From C7867-002 sp964637485 (GTDB taxonomy: Bacteria; Patescibacteriota; Minisyncoccia; Phycocordibacterales; PALSA-1337), in assembly GCA_964637485.1 (NCBI GenBank), contig CAZWUU010000001.1:1-46451 (forward strand): 46,451 bases of DNA, given 5' to 3'. Every line of letters starts with the position of its first letter. Position 1 is the stretch's first letter. This document shows positions 39,776 through 46,451 of this stretch, in pieces. The notes under the pieces were generated by a model. The model did no database searches and had not been told where the DNA came from. It was given only the letters and a program-made list of their open reading frames with translations. The translations under genes and the position numbers were made by a program.

Positions 39776-40162
39776 ATGATTACACTCATAACAATTTTCT
39801 ACATCTCTCTCATTTGCATGATACTCATGCTTCTCATGAAGCGTCGTGAAATAATGACGGGTAAACAAAGCATCTTTTCTAAGATCGGTGCAAATTCTGA
39901 TCACATATTTAATTCTGTTTATATGAAAGCTCGAAACATTCTTTCATACGTGAATAAACATACATTTGTCGCCCTGGCGAACTGGATCGCCTACCACATA
40001 CTCCTCAGGGTCAGAAAAATATATGTCGAGATCAAGTCTAAATTCTTGGAAAACCCTCATGGCAAGAAGCTCATAGATGCTGTTCGTGGTAGAGGTGATG
40101 TGAAGAACCATGGTGCGTCATTTTATCTGCGCAGGATTTCCAATAATCAGATACAAAAATAG
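39776..40162 (+). CDS. Small single-pass membrane protein, unknown function
   Basis: The protein has 128 residues from ATG 39776; a TTG two codons earlier is possible. Residues about 2-22 form a hydrophobic helix (LITIFYISLICMILMLLM), followed by a strongly basic cytosol-type domain with several helices (SVYMKARNILSYV, YHILLRVRKIYVEIKSKFL) and a C-terminal HGKKLIDAVRGRGDVKNHGASFYLRRI. I do not recognise a named family. It follows tsf after 8 nt, and the basic nature hints at a membrane-linked RNA or ribosome contact, which is only inference. Confidence 0.72.
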   Translation: MITLITIFYISLICMILMLLMKRREIMTGKQSIFSKIGANSDHIFNSVYMKARNILSYVNKHTFVALANWIAYHILLRVRKIYVEIKSKFLENPHGKKLIDAVRGRGDVKNHGASFYLRRISNNQIQK

Positions 40163-40191
40163 TTTACTATTTGCTCGGTTTGTTCTAAAGT
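40163..40191 (+). promoter_or_regulatory. Promoter of tRNA-Thr
   Basis: TTTACT (40163-40168), a 17-bp spacer and TAAAGT (40186-40191) are followed after 10 nt by the mature tRNA 5' end, a plausible tRNA promoter. Confidence 0.4.
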
Positions 40192-40201
40192 ATTGTCTAT
40201 T

Positions 40202-40274
40202 GCCACCTTAGCTCAGTTGGTAGAGCAACGCTTTTGTAAAGCGAAGGTCCCCGGTTCAAGCCCGGGAGGTGGCT
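40202..40274 (+). tRNA. tRNA-Thr (anticodon TGT)
   Basis: It has 73 nt. The acceptor stem GCCACCT pairs with AGGTGGC, with T as discriminator and no encoded CCA. The D arm is GCTC-AGTTGGTA-GAGC, the anticodon loop is TTTGTAA with anticodon TGT at 40235-40237, and the T arm is CCCGG-TTCAAGC-CCGGG. One A-A mismatch lies at the end of the anticodon stem. It lies between the small membrane protein gene and pheS. Confidence 0.95.
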
Positions 40275-40300
40275 CAGAAAGTTACATAATCTGATATTTT

Positions 40301-40309
40301 TGCTATATT
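40301..40309 (+). promoter_or_regulatory. pheS promoter, extended -10, leaderless type
   Basis: TGC-TATATT ends exactly 6 nt (TAGCCC) before the pheS ATG at 40316. GTTACA at 40281-40286 is a weak -35 at 17 bp. Confidence 0.65.
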
Positions 40310-40315
40310 TAGCCC

Positions 40316-41047
40316 ATGAACGAAATGCAAAAAGGGCATCTTCATCCGATCACGCAAACAATTCGTGAAATATACTCAGTTTTTCAGGAAATGGGTTTTG
40401 AAATAGCTCTAGGTCCCGAGTTGGAATATGAGTATTACAATTTCGACGCCTTGAATATTCCCGCAAATCATCCTTCTAGAGATATGCAGGATACATTCTG
40501 GATAAAGGAAAAGCCAGCCAATATCAAAAACGCAAGCGGTCATCTTTTGGGCAGAAGACTGCTCACGACCCAGACTTCTGCGGTTCAGATCAGGTATATG
40601 GAGACACATAAACCGCCGTTTCGAACTCTTGTTCCCGGTAAGGTTTTTAGAAATGAAGCTACCGATTCCACTCACGAGGCGCAGTTTTTCCAATTAGAAG
40701 GTCTCATGGTAGATAAGAATGTCTCTATGGCTCATCTTAAGGGGACATTAGAGCACGCCTTCAAGAAACTATTCGGTCAGAATAGCGAGGTCAGATTTCG
40801 GCCAAGTTATTTTCCATTCGTAGAGCCTGGTGTAGAGGTGGATGTTAAATGGAAAGATAGATGGCTGGAAGTTCTGGGAGCTGGCCTAGTTCATGCGCAT
40901 GTGCTTCGAGCGGGTGGAATAGATCCAGATGAATGGCAGGGTTTCGCATTTGCTTTCGGAATAGATCGCATCGTTATGCTGAAACACGGCATAGACGATA
41001 TTCGTTGGTTGTACGGTGGTGACCTACGCTTTGTAAATCAATTCTAA
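40316..41047 (+). CDS. pheS: Phenylalanyl-tRNA synthetase alpha subunit, short form
   Basis: The protein has 243 residues, compared with about 330-340 in most bacteria. It begins at the catalytic domain (GHLHPITQTIREIYSVF). The N-terminal coiled-coil arm of about 85 residues that touches tRNA is missing, and the promoter right before the ATG shows this is the true start. Class II motifs are LTTQTSAVQIRYM, VFRNEATDSTHEAQFFQLEG (motif 2) and GFAFAFGIDRIVMLKHGI (motif 3). It charges tRNA-Phe together with PheT, whose gene follows after 1 nt. Confidence 0.94.
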   Translation: MNEMQKGHLHPITQTIREIYSVFQEMGFEIALGPELEYEYYNFDALNIPANHPSRDMQDTFWIKEKPANIKNASGHLLGRRLLTTQTSAVQIRYMETHKPPFRTLVPGKVFRNEATDSTHEAQFFQLEGLMVDKNVSMAHLKGTLEHAFKKLFGQNSEVRFRPSYFPFVEPGVEVDVKWKDRWLEVLGAGLVHAHVLRAGGIDPDEWQGFAFAFGIDRIVMLKHGIDDIRWLYGGDLRFVNQF

Positions 41048-41048
41048 T

Positions 41049-42995
41049 ATGAAAATATCCCGAAATTGGCTCCAAAAATATTTCGATCAAGATATTCCAG
41101 AGGCTAGCGATCTGGAAAAGCTTTTCACCTTCCACTCATTTGAGGTAGAAGCGGTGGAAAAGGTTGGAGAGGATAGTGTCATGGGCGTGAAGGTCTTACC
41201 GGATCGAGCACATTACTGTCTTTCACATCGAGGTATAGCCGGAGAAGTGTCCGTTTTGACAGGAATGAAAATCAGGCAAAATCTCGAAGGAGAAATGAAA
41301 GCAGATTCATCAGATTTGCCCGATGTCGTTAATAAATCCCCGGAATTTTGTCGCAGATACATGGCGCGATATGTAGATTTGGGCGTAATCACTGCCACAG
41401 ACGCTAATATACAAAATATGCTTGTTTCTATCGGAGAGCGATCGATACATCCGATTGTAGACGCTACCAACTATACGATGTTCGATCTGGGGCAACCTCT
41501 GCATGCATTCGATGCAGAAAAGATCTCGGGGACAATTACCATCCGAAATGCTAAACGTGGAGAAAAAATATCATTACTCGATTCTTCGACAGGACCAGGT
41601 CAGGAAGTGGAGCTATTGGAAACAGATCATGTTATCGCAGATGAAGATGGTCCTATCGCCATTGCGGGCGTTAAGGGTGGAAAAAGGGCCGGAGTGACTG
41701 GTTCAACGAAAAGGATTATCCTGGAATCGGCAAATTTTGATCCTGCATCGATTCGAAAGACTGCGACGCGCCTCGGTCTACGCAGTGAGTCGTCCAAACG
41801 CTATGAAAATGAAATCACTCCTGAATTGACAGGTGACGGTATGAATGAAGTCAGTTCGATCATAAAGAAACAGTTCGAAAACGCTAAATTTGGACCCATT
41901 CTAGATCACTATCATTCTCCGGTAAAAAAACAGATTATTACTGTGGATCCGAAATATATAAATGATCGGCTCGGAATAAATGTACCGACAGTTCGGATGA
42001 AGGAGATACTTGAGAGTATGGGTGTTACCGTAATGGACGATAGTGGGGAATGGAAATTGGAAATTCCGCATGACAGGTTTGATCTTAGAATAAAGGAAGA
42101 TGTGGTAGAGGAGGTCGGGCGCGTTTACGGGTACGATCACATAGAGGGGACATTGCATACCGACAATTCAGCCAAGGTAAATGTTCTTCCAGCTTTCTAT
42201 CTGACAGAAAAAATAAAAAACATTTTGAAGGACAGATCCTGGAGTGAAGTTTGTCTCTATACTCTGGTAAAAAGTGGCGATATAGAAACCGCATACCCTC
42301 TGGCAAAGGATAAGGCCTTTGTGAGGAGTAATCTCAAGACTTCAATGGAAGAATGTCTGACAAAAAATATTTTGAACGCGGATTTACTGGGACTTCAGGC
42401 GATAAAAACATTTGAAATCGGGCATGTTTTTACTAAGGAACATGAAAAAGTGTCTCTGTGTATGGGCTTGTCGCAAATAAAGAAGATGAAAGGCAAAACA
42501 TCTCAAATTATTTTGGAAGAGGAAATCAAAGGTCTTTTTGAAAATCTTGGCGCAACAGTTCCTGCCAATTTTAAAGCTGAAAACAAAGGCAATATGTCGA
42601 TTATAGAAATTGATCATACCGATTTTATGACTAATTACTGCTTGCCTAAAGATGCTGAGTATAAAGATCTATGTTTCGGACCTGCGAGTTCTAGCAAGTT
42701 CGAAAAAATATCTCCATATCCGTTTATCGTGAGGGATATCGCCGTTTTTTCTCCAAGTAATATTTCTGCACAGGAGGTGTGGAGCGTTATTGAGTCTTCA
42801 CTAATAAAAAATAGACATGACGCACTTCTCAGGAGGCATTCTCACTTCGATACTTATACCAAGGACGATAAGGTGTCGAATGCATTTCGATTAGTTTTCC
42901 AATCCATGGATAAAACACTTACAGATCAGGAGGCCAATAGTATCATGGACATTATATACGAATATATAAAAGCGAAGGGTTGGGAAGTCAGATAA
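41049..42995 (+). CDS. pheT: Phenylalanyl-tRNA synthetase beta subunit, short form
   Basis: The protein has 648 residues, compared with about 790-800. The start MKISRNWLQKYF is typical, but the sequence then passes from FEVEAVEKVGEDSVMGVKVL directly to PDRAHYCLSHRGIAGEVSVLTG, so the tRNA-binding OB-fold (EMAP II-like B2 domain, about 110 residues) is absent. The B3/B4 editing region (HPIVDATNYTMFDLGQPLHAFD), B5 and the C-terminal FDX-ACB domain (SPYPFIVRDIAVF) are present. With the short PheS it makes a reduced PheRS. A minus-strand terminator overlaps its stop. Confidence 0.94.
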   Translation: MKISRNWLQKYFDQDIPEASDLEKLFTFHSFEVEAVEKVGEDSVMGVKVLPDRAHYCLSHRGIAGEVSVLTGMKIRQNLEGEMKADSSDLPDVVNKSPEFCRRYMARYVDLGVITATDANIQNMLVSIGERSIHPIVDATNYTMFDLGQPLHAFDAEKISGTITIRNAKRGEKISLLDSSTGPGQEVELLETDHVIADEDGPIAIAGVKGGKRAGVTGSTKRIILESANFDPASIRKTATRLGLRSESSKRYENEITPELTGDGMNEVSSIIKKQFENAKFGPILDHYHSPVKKQIITVDPKYINDRLGINVPTVRMKEILESMGVTVMDDSGEWKLEIPHDRFDLRIKEDVVEEVGRVYGYDHIEGTLHTDNSAKVNVLPAFYLTEKIKNILKDRSWSEVCLYTLVKSGDIETAYPLAKDKAFVRSNLKTSMEECLTKNILNADLLGLQAIKTFEIGHVFTKEHEKVSLCMGLSQIKKMKGKTSQIILEEEIKGLFENLGATVPANFKAENKGNMSIIEIDHTDFMTNYCLPKDAEYKDLCFGPASSSKFEKISPYPFIVRDIAVFSPSNISAQEVWSVIESSLIKNRHDALLRRHSHFDTYTKDDKVSNAFRLVFQSMDKTLTDQEANSIMDIIYEYIKAKGWEVR

Positions 42996-43029
42996 AAAAA
43001 TCGACGCCCACCGAATAGATGAGCGTCGA
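42994..43029 (-). terminator. Terminator of small orphan gene at 43 kb
   Basis: On the minus strand TCGACGCTCA pairs with TGGGCGTCGA (one U-G) around a 9-nt loop and runs into seven T residues. It begins 18 nt after the stop codon of the minus-strand gene at 43048. It extends into the pheT stop codon. Confidence 0.9.
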
Positions 43030-43047
43030 GCTAAAAAGTTTCCATGG

Positions 43048-43224
43048 TCAGAGTTTCAGAATGGGGAGTTCCGGCCAAACATTCTCATTCCATCTTGAAA
43101 TGGAATGATTAAGCTTGTGGAAACCCGCTTCATCCTCAAAGCCGTCCGGGCAGTGGCTGATCGTATAGATAGTCACGATCGTGGCCGTTGCGATTGCAAG
43201 ACAAACAAGAATGAGAATGCTCAT
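43048..43224 (-). CDS. Small hypothetical single-pass membrane protein
   Basis: The protein has 58 residues from ATG 43224; an in-frame TTG at 43272 would add 16 residues (MTSFEEPHRRNPVSFT) in coding-like, GC-rich codons, so the start is uncertain. Residues 2-23 of the short form are a transmembrane helix (SILILVCLAIATATIVTIYT), followed by an acidic/aromatic tail with HCPDGFEDEAGFHKL and RWNENVWPEL. No family is recognised. Support comes from the strong terminator just downstream, an A/T-rich promoter-like region upstream and codon use richer in GC than pheT and gyrB. Confidence 0.6.
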   Translation of the reverse strand: MSILILVCLAIATATIVTIYTISHCPDGFEDEAGFHKLNHSISRWNENVWPELPILKL

Positions 43225-43375
43225 GGTAAATGAAACCGGATTCCGCCGGTGCGGTTCTTCGAAAGACGTCAAAGAGCGTATTTAGGTATATTATAATACA
43301 TAATACAAAATAAATCAAGTCAAGAGGTGAATAAGAATTCCTGCCCCATGCTGGCCTATTATTTTGCAGTAAAAA

Positions 43376-43384
43376 TGCTATAAT
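43376..43384 (+). promoter_or_regulatory. gyrB promoter, perfect extended -10
   Basis: TGC-TATAAT is a perfect extended -10. The ATG at 43414 is 29 nt downstream, so this gene has a normal short leader containing AAGGG. Confidence 0.65.
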
Positions 43385-43413
43385 TGAGTCACAAGGGAAA
43401 ACCTTTTTTGTTT

Positions 43414-45552
43414 ATGGCAGATACTAGCAAGGAAAAGAAAAAGAATAAGACCACTGATAAATCGGGGGGAGGGGGCTATGATGCTTCGTCCATTACTGTT
43501 CTTGAAGGGCTCGATCCTGTCAGGAAGCGTCCTGGAATGTATATCGGCACCACTGGGCCTGATGGTTTGCATCATCTCATAACTGAAATATTCGATAACT
43601 CTCGCGATGAAGCGATGGGTGGTTTTGCAAATGATATTGAGATTGCTTTGCTTCCTGGCAATAGAGTGAGAGTCACTGATAATGGCCGAGGTATTCCGGT
43701 GGATATTCACAAGCAGACAAAAGTTTCTGCCCTGGAAACTATAATGACGGTACTTCATGCTGGAGGTAAATTTGGCGGAGAGTCGACAGGATATAAGGTT
43801 TCTGGAGGATTACACGGAGTCGGTGCTTCTGTTGTCAATGCCCTATCTGTTCACATGAAAGTCTTGGTACACAAGGAAGGAGGTATATACATGCAGGAGT
43901 ACTCAAGAGGCAAGAGGAAGGCGGCTGTAAAAAAGATAGGTTCCACTAAACTTAATGGAACTATTGTTACGTTCGAACCTGATCCGGAAATTTTCAAAGA
44001 AGGCATAAAATTTGAGTGGATGAGAATAGTCAACCACATGCGCCAGCAGGCATATCTAGTTCGAGGTCTTAGGATTTCGGTCATTGATGCCAGGGAACAG
44101 GTAGAGACTTTCGGACAAGACGATGAACTGTTTTACATCAGGGAGACAGGCGTGGATGCGCCTTCATACACATTCTTTTTCGAGGGTGGACTGATATCTC
44201 TCATCAGGTTTTCCAATCAGCTACTCAAGCCTGGCCATAAAAATATTTTTTATACTGAAAAGAAGGTTGAAGGAGTGGAGTCTGTGGAGGTTGCGCTCCA
44301 ATACGCGGACGATGTCACTTCTAGGATAATGTGTTTTGCTAACAACATACATAACCCAGAAGGCGGTACGCACCTGACTGGATTCAAGACGGCCCTCACC
44401 AGAACCCTGAATACTTATGCCAAGAATAATAATCTGGCCAAAGGCGAAGGCGAGAGTTTCACTGGCGATGATGCTCTGGAAGGCATCACTGCGGTCATAT
44501 CGGTCAAGTTGCGCGAGATCCAGTTCGAGGGTCAGACTAAGGCAAAGCTCGGTTCGATGGAAGCACAAAGCGCCGTAAATACAGTATTCGGTGATGCCTT
44601 CTCGGCATTTCTGGAAGAAAATCCCGATGACGCTAGATCAATAGTGAATAAGGTTATTTTGGCCATGAAAGCTCGCAAAGCAGCTAAGGCAGCTAAGGAC
44701 AGCGTTCTTAGGAAGGGGGCACTAGAAGGTATGACACTGCCAGGTAAACTCGCCGACTGCCAGACCAATGATCCGGCCGAATCGGAGTTATTCATCGTGG
44801 AGGGAGATTCTGCAGGTGGCACAGCTAAGCAAGGCAGAGACAGGAGAACGCAAGCCATATTGCCACTTAGAGGTAAGATATTAAATATCGAGCGAGCTAG
44901 ACTTGATCGTATGCTAGGTTCCGAGCAAATAAAAAATCTAGTTCTTGCTCTGGGCACTGCCATAGGAGATACGTTTGAGATAGGTAAGTTGCGATATCAT
45001 AAAATAATTCTTGCAACTGACGCCGATGTGGACGGCGCTCACATAAGGACTCTCATATTGACACTTCTTTACAGATATTTCAGACCGCTCATAGATCAGG
45101 GGCATGTATACATAGCACAACCGCCTCTCTATAAGGTGAGGAAAGGAAGAGAGATACTATATTTCTATGACGAACAGTCGAAGCTAAAAGCTTTGGGCAA
45201 GGACTTCGATGAATCACAGGTGATGGAAGATGCAGACCTTGAGACGGCAAAATCAGAATTGCTGGCTGCTGCCGGACAAGTATCTCCGGAAGTCAGCGAA
45301 GATGTAGAAGAGGAAATGGGCAAGACAAAACAGCCGAAGATTTCTATCCAGCGTTACAAGGGTCTTGGAGAAATGAATGCAGATGAATTGTGGGATACCA
45401 CTATGGATCCAGCCAAGCGAATATTGAAGCAGGTAAATATCGAGGATGCCCAGGATGCGGACAAGGTGTTCGATATGCTCATGGGTGATGATGTTCCTGC
45501 CAGGAAATCATTCATTCAATCAAACGCAAAGCTGGCGACCTTGGATATTTAG
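43414..45552 (+). CDS. gyrB: DNA gyrase subunit B
   Basis: The protein has 712 residues from ATG 43414; an upstream in-frame TTG lies in the promoter. A Lys/Asp-rich tail and GGGG precede the GHKL ATPase domain: VLEGLDPVRKRPGMYIG, FDNSRDEAMGG, VTDNGRGIPVDIH and SGGLHGVGASVVNAL. The TOPRIM part shows FIVEGDSAGGTAKQGRD and ATDADVDGAHIRTL, and the C-terminus KGLGEMNADELWDTTM. It provides ATP-driven strand passage with GyrA, which is not in the window. ParE is the alternative name, but only gyrA context could decide. Confidence 0.94.
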   Translation: MADTSKEKKKNKTTDKSGGGGYDASSITVLEGLDPVRKRPGMYIGTTGPDGLHHLITEIFDNSRDEAMGGFANDIEIALLPGNRVRVTDNGRGIPVDIHKQTKVSALETIMTVLHAGGKFGGESTGYKVSGGLHGVGASVVNALSVHMKVLVHKEGGIYMQEYSRGKRKAAVKKIGSTKLNGTIVTFEPDPEIFKEGIKFEWMRIVNHMRQQAYLVRGLRISVIDAREQVETFGQDDELFYIRETGVDAPSYTFFFEGGLISLIRFSNQLLKPGHKNIFYTEKKVEGVESVEVALQYADDVTSRIMCFANNIHNPEGGTHLTGFKTALTRTLNTYAKNNNLAKGEGESFTGDDALEGITAVISVKLREIQFEGQTKAKLGSMEAQSAVNTVFGDAFSAFLEENPDDARSIVNKVILAMKARKAAKAAKDSVLRKGALEGMTLPGKLADCQTNDPAESELFIVEGDSAGGTAKQGRDRRTQAILPLRGKILNIERARLDRMLGSEQIKNLVLALGTAIGDTFEIGKLRYHKIILATDADVDGAHIRTLILTLLYRYFRPLIDQGHVYIAQPPLYKVRKGREILYFYDEQSKLKALGKDFDESQVMEDADLETAKSELLAAAGQVSPEVSEDVEEEMGKTKQPKISIQRYKGLGEMNADELWDTTMDPAKRILKQVNIEDAQDADKVFDMLMGDDVPARKSFIQSNAKLATLDI

Positions 45553-45555
45553 TAT

Positions 45556-45585
45556 TTGACACATGACATACAAATGTTTTATAGT
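45556..45585 (+). promoter_or_regulatory. Near-consensus promoter upstream of the last gene
   Basis: TTGACA (45556-45561), an 18-bp spacer and TATAGT (45580-45585) start 4 nt after the gyrB stop. It implies a leader of about 130 nt for the gene at 45723. Confidence 0.7.
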
Positions 45586-45618
45586 CTGTGAGGAAACGCA
45601 GATGAATGCATATTTATA

Positions 45619-45673
45619 GCCACAGCAGAGAATGATGAGATTTTCGTAAAGATCGATTGTTTTCTGCTATGGC
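45619..45673 (+). promoter_or_regulatory. Long hairpin in the 5' leader of the last gene
   Basis: GCCACAGCAGAGA (45619-45631) pairs with TTTCTGCTATGGC (45661-45673) with one C-A mismatch and one G-U, around a 29-nt loop. It lies between the promoter and the ribosome binding site of the gene at 45723. There is no T tract, so it is not a terminator. Confidence 0.5.
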
Positions 45674-45722
45674 GATAAGGTAGCCCTCTAGCTCATACAT
45701 AAACTCATACGAAAGGACTGAC

Positions 45723-46451
45723 CATGGATCAAAATACCATGCTCGGCAAGATTATTCGGATGGTTGTGACTATGTCGAGTGATACTCTCGGTATGGTCGT
45801 CGACCTCCTCGAAAAGGTGAATGGAAACGATAAGGCTAGCTGGGTATCTGAATTGAAGATGTTTCTCCGCAAGGAACCCTGTTGGAGTAACGGACAGGTC
45901 GCACAAGTGGCGGAACCGAAACCCACACCCTCGATCCTAGAGCTCGTCTCGACGGTCGTGGTCCCCGCAACCACCGGCAAGTTTGTCGCGAAGACCGCGT
46001 TCGTGGTCAACACCAAGCGCAATGCGAAGGTGTTGATCTCGGCAGTCTGGGACAACTTCGCCAGGTGGTTCCTGTCGGGTGACGGCAAGACCGAAGATCC
46101 TGAGAGCGAACAGACGCTCCGCTACCACAAATTGCGGAAGTCTTCAGGTGATGGTCCCATCATCGAGGATCTCGGTGGCGAAGCGAAAGCTGAAACCACC
46201 TTGTCGGAGATGTTCTCCCTCATGGAGAAGCAGAAGAATGGTGAAGACGGTGTTCTCTTGAATAACGGCTACGCCAACATCTTCTACGTTCGGGACCAGA
46301 ATGGTGTGCTGCGCGCGGTCTACGTGGGCTGGTTCGACGACGGTTGGCGCGTCGATGCGGTCTCCGTCGAGGATCCGAGCAGGTGGTTCGATGGCAGCCA
46401 GGTGTTCTCTCGCAATTCTGTTCTCGGATCCTCGGAAACTTCGGCTCCGGC
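45723..46451 (+). CDS. GC-rich hypothetical protein, 3' partial
   Basis: The frame is open from ATG 45723 to the right edge, 243 codons with no stop. It is the only gene here with a clear Shine-Dalgarno site, AAAGGA about 7 nt before the ATG. The start is MDQNTMLGKIIRMVVTMSSD; a middle part has VAKTAFVVNTKRNAKVLI and the later part an aromatic stretch NIFYVRDQNGVLRAVYVGWF and DGWRVDAVSVEDPSRWFDG. There is no signal peptide or membrane helix. Codons are strongly C/G-ending (GTC, CTC, ACC), unlike gyrB, suggesting transfer or a mobile cargo gene. I cannot name a family. Confidence 0.75.

Noticed and set aside
1..46451. CRISPR arrays, rRNA genes, insertion sequences
   Set aside because: No regular repeat-spacer units, no rRNA-like stretches and no transposase-like proteins were found on either strand.

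Overview
The window looks like a chromosomal segment of an ultra-small bacterium of the Candidate Phyla Radiation (Patescibacteria), most likely a Parcubacteria-type lineage. This is inferred from gene content and style, not from a marker tree. Informational proteins are trimmed (IF-2 of 512 aa, PheS of 243 aa without its N-terminal arm, PheT of 648 aa without its OB-fold insert, RpoB of 1061 aa). Genes are packed with 0-20 bp gaps or overlaps, Shine-Dalgarno sites are rare, and type IV pilus genes sit beside core translation genes with almost no biosynthesis.

Layout. 1-2.4 kb: a DHH phosphoesterase cut by the left edge, a membrane-anchored cyclophilin and a PD-(D/E)XK nuclease-like protein. 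2.6-5.0 kb: an orphan OmpR-type response regulator divergent from rpsP, then khpA and trmD, each with its own promoter. 5.0-15.3 kb: rpoB-rpoC behind a structured leader, dnaG and rpoD. 15.3-20 kb, minus strand: hisS, an RNase H-like exonuclease, a DsbA-like thiol oxidoreductase, a DUF2779 double nuclease and a small anchored protein. 20-23.4 kb: truB, typA and an adenylate-kinase-like gene with altered active-site residues. 23.6-29.0 kb: a type IV pilus cluster (ATPase, platform protein, four prepilin-like proteins, one carrying a beta-propeller) ending in a D,D-carboxypeptidase. 29.0-33.2 kb, minus strand: a four-gene mannose-phosphate cluster (cupin mannose-6-P isomerase, membrane-anchored GH130, tandem GH130 fusion, eukaryote-type HAD phosphomannomutase). 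33.2-36.7 kb: a PAP2/sphingomyelin-synthase-like membrane enzyme, a duplicated tRNA-Cys end, tRNA-Cys, rbfA, infB and a DUF4446 protein. 36.8-46.4 kb: a small orphan gene, a cysteine desulfurase, rpsB-tsf, a small membrane protein, tRNA-Thr, pheS-pheT, another small orphan gene, gyrB, and a GC-rich gene cut by the right edge. No stretch over 300 bases lacks a gene.

Two signals stand out. First, about a dozen genes have a sigma70-type -10 box ending only 6-8 nt before the start codon, which places the predicted transcription start on the start codon itself. This suggests leaderless mRNAs are a main mode of gene expression here. Second, the GH130/PMM/PMI cluster encodes a closed, nucleotide-sugar-free link between beta-mannosides and fructose-6-phosphate. 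It could degrade scavenged mannosides or build and mobilise a mannogen-like reserve. Several higher-GC genes with their own promoters and strong terminators (near 23 kb, 36.9 kb, 43.1 kb and the right edge) look like autonomous, compositionally foreign units.
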